Part shown: piece by piece, positions 60,761-64,000 of the stretch
How positions within the stretch are numbered: the first letter of the stretch is position 1
Layout: each line of letters begins with the position of its first letter
Source: Natronomonas aquatica
GTDB lineage: Archaea; Halobacteriota; Halobacteria; Halobacteriales; Haloarculaceae
Direction of reading: 5' to 3'
Length of the DNA stretch: 64,000 nucleotides
NCBI RefSeq assembly: GCF_024449025.1
Contig: NZ_JAHLKM010000014.1
Span: forward strand, 723-64,722
Notes under the pieces: model-generated
The model's input: only the letters and a program-made list of their open reading frames with translations
Told to the model about the DNA's origin: nothing
Databases searched by the model: none
Translations under genes and position numbers: made by a program

Positions 60761-62578
60761 TCAGTCGTCCGCGCTGGAGCTATCGGATCGGGTGGCGCCC
60801 ATCCGCAGGTCGACGTCGCCGGTCCCCAGCCGGATCGGCTTGCCGACGATGACGTTCTCCGTGACGCCGTCCAGATCGTCGACCTCGCCGTGGATCGCGG
60901 CATCCAGCAGGTGGTTTACGGTCACCTCGAAGGCCGCGCGTGCCAAAACCGAGTCCTTGTTACCGGAGATGCCGTGGCGGCCGATCGACTCGATCTCGCC
61001 GTTGTTGGTCATGATGTCTGACACGAGCATCAGATGCCGGATGTTCACGTCGTCGAGTCCCTGCTCTTCGAGCGTGTTCATCGTCTCCTCTATTATTTGC
61101 TCGCGAGCCGCCTCGATCCCGAGGCAGTTGTTGATCTCGTGGATGTTGTTACAGGTCGTCCGGGAGGCGTCGACGCCCTCGATGTCAAGCACCTTCTTGA
61201 GGTTCGACCCCTCGGTGTAGAGGATGAACTCCTCGTCGCCGTTCTCCATTTCTTCCTTCCGGATGACGACCCGGCTGATCTCCTCGATCCCCTTGAAGAC
61301 GATCTCCCGCAGCTCCTCGACGAGCTGCAGCAACTGCCGGTAGGAGGGCTCTTCGGGACCGAACTGGACCAGCGTCGGCGAGGGCCGGTCCGTCTCGACG
61401 CCGAGCTCGGACTCGATCGTGCCGGCGATCCGGCCGGCGATGTCCTCGACGCTGTCGAACGTCGGCCACCGCTCTCTGAGCGTCTCCTCGTTGAGGTCGA
61501 TCTGGACCAGCATGTCGGCGACGTTCGTCGAGACGTCGCCCAACGCGAGGATCTTCGTCGCCTCGATGTTCCAGACGACCTCGTGGGCCTTGTCTCGATC
61601 CGTTGCGTGGACGCCGTCGAGATGCACCGTCATCATCGGCGTGTCCGGGGTCTTTCTGGCGTCGACCAGCTCGATGAGCCGGGGCAGCCCCTGGGTGACG
61701 TCGATCTCGGCGACGCCGGCGTAGTGGAACGTGTTCATCGTGTTGTGCGTCACGACGCCCTCAGCAGTCGTGAACGTCTCGAGTCCTTCGACCGAAAGGT
61801 CGTAGACGTACTCGTGATCGCTCTCGATCGTCTCGATGGATTCGATGCGGTCCCAGACGACGTCGATGTCGATGATGTCTCCCTGAGAGATCCTTGATGT
61901 GACTGTGTGGACGCCACCGTCAGTAGCGACCGTCTGAGAGAGTTCTGTAAGATCTATCGTTGCCTCAGTGTGATCGTACTCACCGAACGTCGGTAGCCGA
62001 TCCTCAACGTCGAGTGAATCTGCATCGACTGGAACGATATCTCCGTCCTTCCGTGTCACGAACGAGTGGGCCTTCGTCGCCCGGATGGAACGTCCGGATT
62101 CCAGTTCGAATCGGAGCAGTTCGTCGGGCGTCTCGTGTCGGCTGATCTCTTCGACCGCTTTCCACTCGACCGTCTCCTCCCGTGAGAGACTCGGGACTTC
62201 CAGTCCGTCCGGCGCGAGAGCGACTTCGTGGTCATCGACCGTTCGTGTCTCGCGGCTCTCCATCAGCGAGTCGACGAGTGGGCCGATCTCTGTTAGGTCC
62301 GTCTCGCCGTTCTGACGGACGATCACGCGCTCGTCGGCGGGAACGCTCATCTGCGTTCCGGGTTCCCCGATGCTCTGTGCCGAGACCGTCCCGACCGGAT
62401 CGAGCGGGTCGATCCGGCTCTCGAGGTACTGCGACTCGACGGCCTTGGTGATGTCCTCGACGTGAGCGTCCGACACGTCGGCCCGCTCGCGGACCGTCTG
62501 ATAGAGGTTTTCCTTCAGCCGACGCGGGAGGTCGGTGTCCTCGACGATGGCCTCGATGTCGTCGGTGACCTCAGTCAT
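60761..62578 (-). CDS. rpoA2: DNA-directed RNA polymerase subunit A'' with intein
   Basis: The C-terminal half of the largest RNA polymerase subunit. The frame is 605 codons, about 200 more than normal. Residues 1-77 (through SIGEPGTQM) and 280-605 (from [12 protein letters not shown]) join to a normal A'' of 403 residues. The segment between them is an in-frame intein (see separate entry). Downstream blocks: [26 protein letters not shown] and [71 protein letters not shown], where the trigger loop and cleft contacts lie. The start overlaps the rpoA1 stop by 8 nt. Protein splicing must remove the intein for a working polymerase. Confidence 0.97.
   Translation of the reverse strand: MTEVTDDIEAIVEDTDLPRRLKENLYQTVRERADVSDAHVEDITKAVESQYLESRIDPLDPVGTVSAQSIGEPGTQMSVPADERVIVRQNGETDLTEIGPLVDSLMESRETRTVDDHEVALAPDGLEVPSLSREETVEWKAVEEISRHETPDELLRFELESGRSIRATKAHSFVTRKDGDIVPVDADSLDVEDRLPTFGEYDHTEATIDLTELSQTVATDGGVHTVTSRISQGDIIDIDVVWDRIESIETIESDHEYVYDLSVEGLETFTTAEGVVTHNTMNTFHYAGVAEIDVTQGLPRLIELVDARKTPDTPMMTVHLDGVHATDRDKAHEVVWNIEATKILALGDVSTNVADMLVQIDLNEETLRERWPTFDSVEDIAGRIAGTIESELGVETDRPSPTLVQFGPEEPSYRQLLQLVEELREIVFKGIEEISRVVIRKEEMENGDEEFILYTEGSNLKKVLDIEGVDASRTTCNNIHEINNCLGIEAAREQIIEETMNTLEEQGLDDVNIRHLMLVSDIMTNNGEIESIGRHGISGNKDSVLARAAFEVTVNHLLDAAIHGEVDDLDGVTENVIVGKPIRLGTGDVDLRMGATRSDSSSADD
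61742..62347 (-). other. mini-intein in rpoA2 (202 residues)
   Basis: The protein between M77 and T280 is an intein. It starts with Ser ([10 protein letters not shown]) and ends VVTHN, followed by Thr, with the usual His-Asn end. Residues 75-100 contain [23 protein letters not shown], with the block B TxxH pattern as TKAH, and the end block has [21 protein letters not shown]. At 202 residues it has no room for a LAGLIDADG endonuclease and none is seen, so it is a mini-intein. The insertion follows GEPGTQM, a highly conserved stretch of A''. Confidence 0.93.
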
Positions 62579-64000
62579 CGGATTCCACCTCCAGGCTCCC
62601 CGCCGCCGAGCGCCACGATTCGCCGTGTTCCGAGAGGTTCGTCTCCGGCTCCTCGATCCCGAGGAACTGCTGTTTTTGCTCTTCAGAGTCGAACTCCTCG
62701 TCGACGATGCGGTCCGTGATCGACTCGATGTCGATGTCGAACTCCTCGGAGGAGGAGACCCGGACCGGCGAGGTGCCGTCCTCGCCGAACTCGAACTGCA
62801 CGACCGTATCGGAGGTGTCGCGGACGGTGCCGTCGTACTGGGCTTCCAGTTCCGAGAGGGCGTTGATCAGCCGCCGCTGGAGGTAGCCGGACTTGGAGGT
62901 CCGGACCGCCGTATCGACCAGCCCCTCGCGGCCGCCCATCGCGTGGAAGAAGAACTCCTTGGGCGTCAGGCCGTTCCGGTAGGAGTTCTCGACGAAGCCG
63001 TGGGCGTCCGCCGACAGGTCGTTCGGCTTGAAGTGACTCAGCGTCCGATCCTCGTAGCCGCGGTTGATCCGCTCGCCACGGACTGCCTGCTGGCCGACAC
63101 AGCCGGCCATCTGGGTGAGGTTGAGCATCGACCCACGCGCCCCGGACTGGGCCATCACGACGGCGGGGTTGTCGCCGGTGAAGTGGTCGTCGGCGATGTC
63201 GCCCGCCGAGTCCCGGGCCTTCCCGAGCGTCTGCATGATCTTCATCTCCAGGGTCTCGTCGACGGTCCGGCCGGGCAGCGACTCGAGTTCGTCCCGCCGG
63301 TAGGTGTCGATGAGCTTCTGGACGCGGTCGTAAGCGCCGTCGATCGCGTCGGCGATCTGCTCTTCGGCCTCCCGCTCGATCGACTCGTCGTCGATCCCGA
63401 TCGAGAAGCCGAAGTGCATGATCGACCGCATCGCGAGCGTCGCGACCTCGTTGACGAACACGCGGGCGCGGGTGTTGCCGTAGACCTTACAGATCGTATC
63501 GACGACCTCGCCGCCGAAGGCGCCGACGGCGTCCTCGTCGATCGTCCCGGAGACGAGCTGGCCGTCCTCGATTTTGACCTCGTCGCCGGCGGAGGAGCTG
63601 AAGTTCAGATTGAGCCCCTCGGGCAAAAGCTCCGAGAAGATCGACCGCCCGGTCCAGTATTCGAGGCCGTCGGCGTCGGTTCCGTCCGGCGCCGGCAGTT
63701 CGTCGATGTTGGTCGCACGGAGCAGATCTAGAGCCTGCGTCTCGTTGAACTGCGGGTTCTCGTGGGTTAGCAGATACAGCCCCGAGATGTGGTCCTGGAT
63801 CGCGCCGATGATGTTCTCGCCGAACCGGGGGCTGAGGATCTGCTCTTGGACGCGCATCAGGACGCGCGCCTCGGCGCGGGCTTCCTCGTTCTGCAGCGCG
63901 TGCATGTTCATCTCGTCGCCGTCGAAGTCGGCGTTATACGGCGGACAGACGACTGTGTTCAGCCGGAAGGTCTTGTACGGCATCACGACGACCTCGTGGG
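62571..64000 (-). CDS. rpoA1: DNA-directed RNA polymerase subunit A', 5' part beyond the window
   Basis: The C-terminal part (475 residues seen) of the N-terminal half of the largest RNA polymerase subunit. The catalytic Mg motif [12 protein letters not shown] is near the start of the visible part. The frame continues upstream ([21 protein letters not shown]) without a start codon in the window. Bridge-helix residues follow in [46 protein letters not shown]. The stop overlaps the rpoA2 start, the usual split of the archaeal subunit. No intein is seen in the part visible. Confidence 0.97.
   Translation of the reverse strand, partial: HEVVVMPYKTFRLNTVVCPPYNADFDGDEMNMHALQNEEARAEARVLMRVQEQILSPRFGENIIGAIQDHISGLYLLTHENPQFNETQALDLLRATNIDELPAPDGTDADGLEYWTGRSIFSELLPEGLNLNFSSSAGDEVKIEDGQLVSGTIDEDAVGAFGGEVVDTICKVYGNTRARVFVNEVATLAMRSIMHFGFSIGIDDESIEREAEEQIADAIDGAYDRVQKLIDTYRRDELESLPGRTVDETLEMKIMQTLGKARDSAGDIADDHFTGDNPAVVMAQSGARGSMLNLTQMAGCVGQQAVRGERINRGYEDRTLSHFKPNDLSADAHGFVENSYRNGLTPKEFFFHAMGGREGLVDTAVRTSKSGYLQRRLINALSELEAQYDGTVRDTSDTVVQFEFGEDGTSPVRVSSSEEFDIDIESITDRIVDEEFDSEEQKQQFLGIEEPETNLSEHGESWRSAAGSLEVESDD

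Overview
This window is chromosomal DNA from a halophilic archaeon (class Halobacteria). The proteins are acidic (D/E-rich) and codons are strongly G/C-ending in the core genes. Many genes have TATA boxes about 26 nt before the start codon, which implies leaderless mRNAs. Exported proteins are Tat lipoproteins, and the information-processing genes are archaeal: rpoA1/rpoA2, NusA, S12, S7, EF-2 and a group II chaperonin. No rRNA, tRNA or CRISPR array was found.

Layout. 1-12 kb: a DinB polymerase cut by the window edge, a Bat-type regulator, a broken KaiC/RAD55 gene beside an orphan transposon end, a winged-helix regulator, a TnpB-only IS1341-type element (about 2992-4529), MsrA, a HiPIP, a UspA protein, an M50 protease, an Azf-type glucose-6-phosphate dehydrogenase, and a complete IS200/IS605 element (about 9590-11623) with tnpA, tnpB and a small accessory ORF. 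12-18.5 kb: lipoproteins, valS, AzlCD, the GMP synthase amidotransferase subunit and a DUF192 protein. 19-24.3 kb: a tightly overlapping urease operon ureBCAGDEF.

24.4-43.2 kb is an accessory catabolic island with A+T-rich spacers. It holds two SDR dehydrogenases, an MFS carrier, a very divergent chaperonin, a dipeptide-type ABC importer (binding protein, two permeases, two ATPases), HyuA and HyuB, a cyclic amidohydrolase (hydantoinase/dihydropyrimidinase type) and a HyuC-like M20 N-carbamoyl hydrolase. Together these could import a cyclic amide or ureide, open its ring and remove the carbamoyl group. The urease next door could recover nitrogen if urea is released. The substrate is not known from sequence.

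43.9-48.8 kb: small conserved haloarchaeal proteins (HNH-like, DUF151), a stress protein, and an amino-acid permease beside an Lrp/AsnC-RCK_C regulator. 48.8-64 kb is the translation/transcription block (EF-2, S7, S12, NusA, RNA polymerase A'' and A'). A LarA-like gene and a complete livKHMGF branched-chain amino-acid importer sit between EF-2 and S7. RNA polymerase A'' carries a 202-residue mini-intein.

Most notable: the chaperonin paralogue that has lost its catalytic GDGTT motif beside the hydantoin genes, the A'' mini-intein, the two TnpB elements with the orphan end, and the amide/ureide island as a whole.
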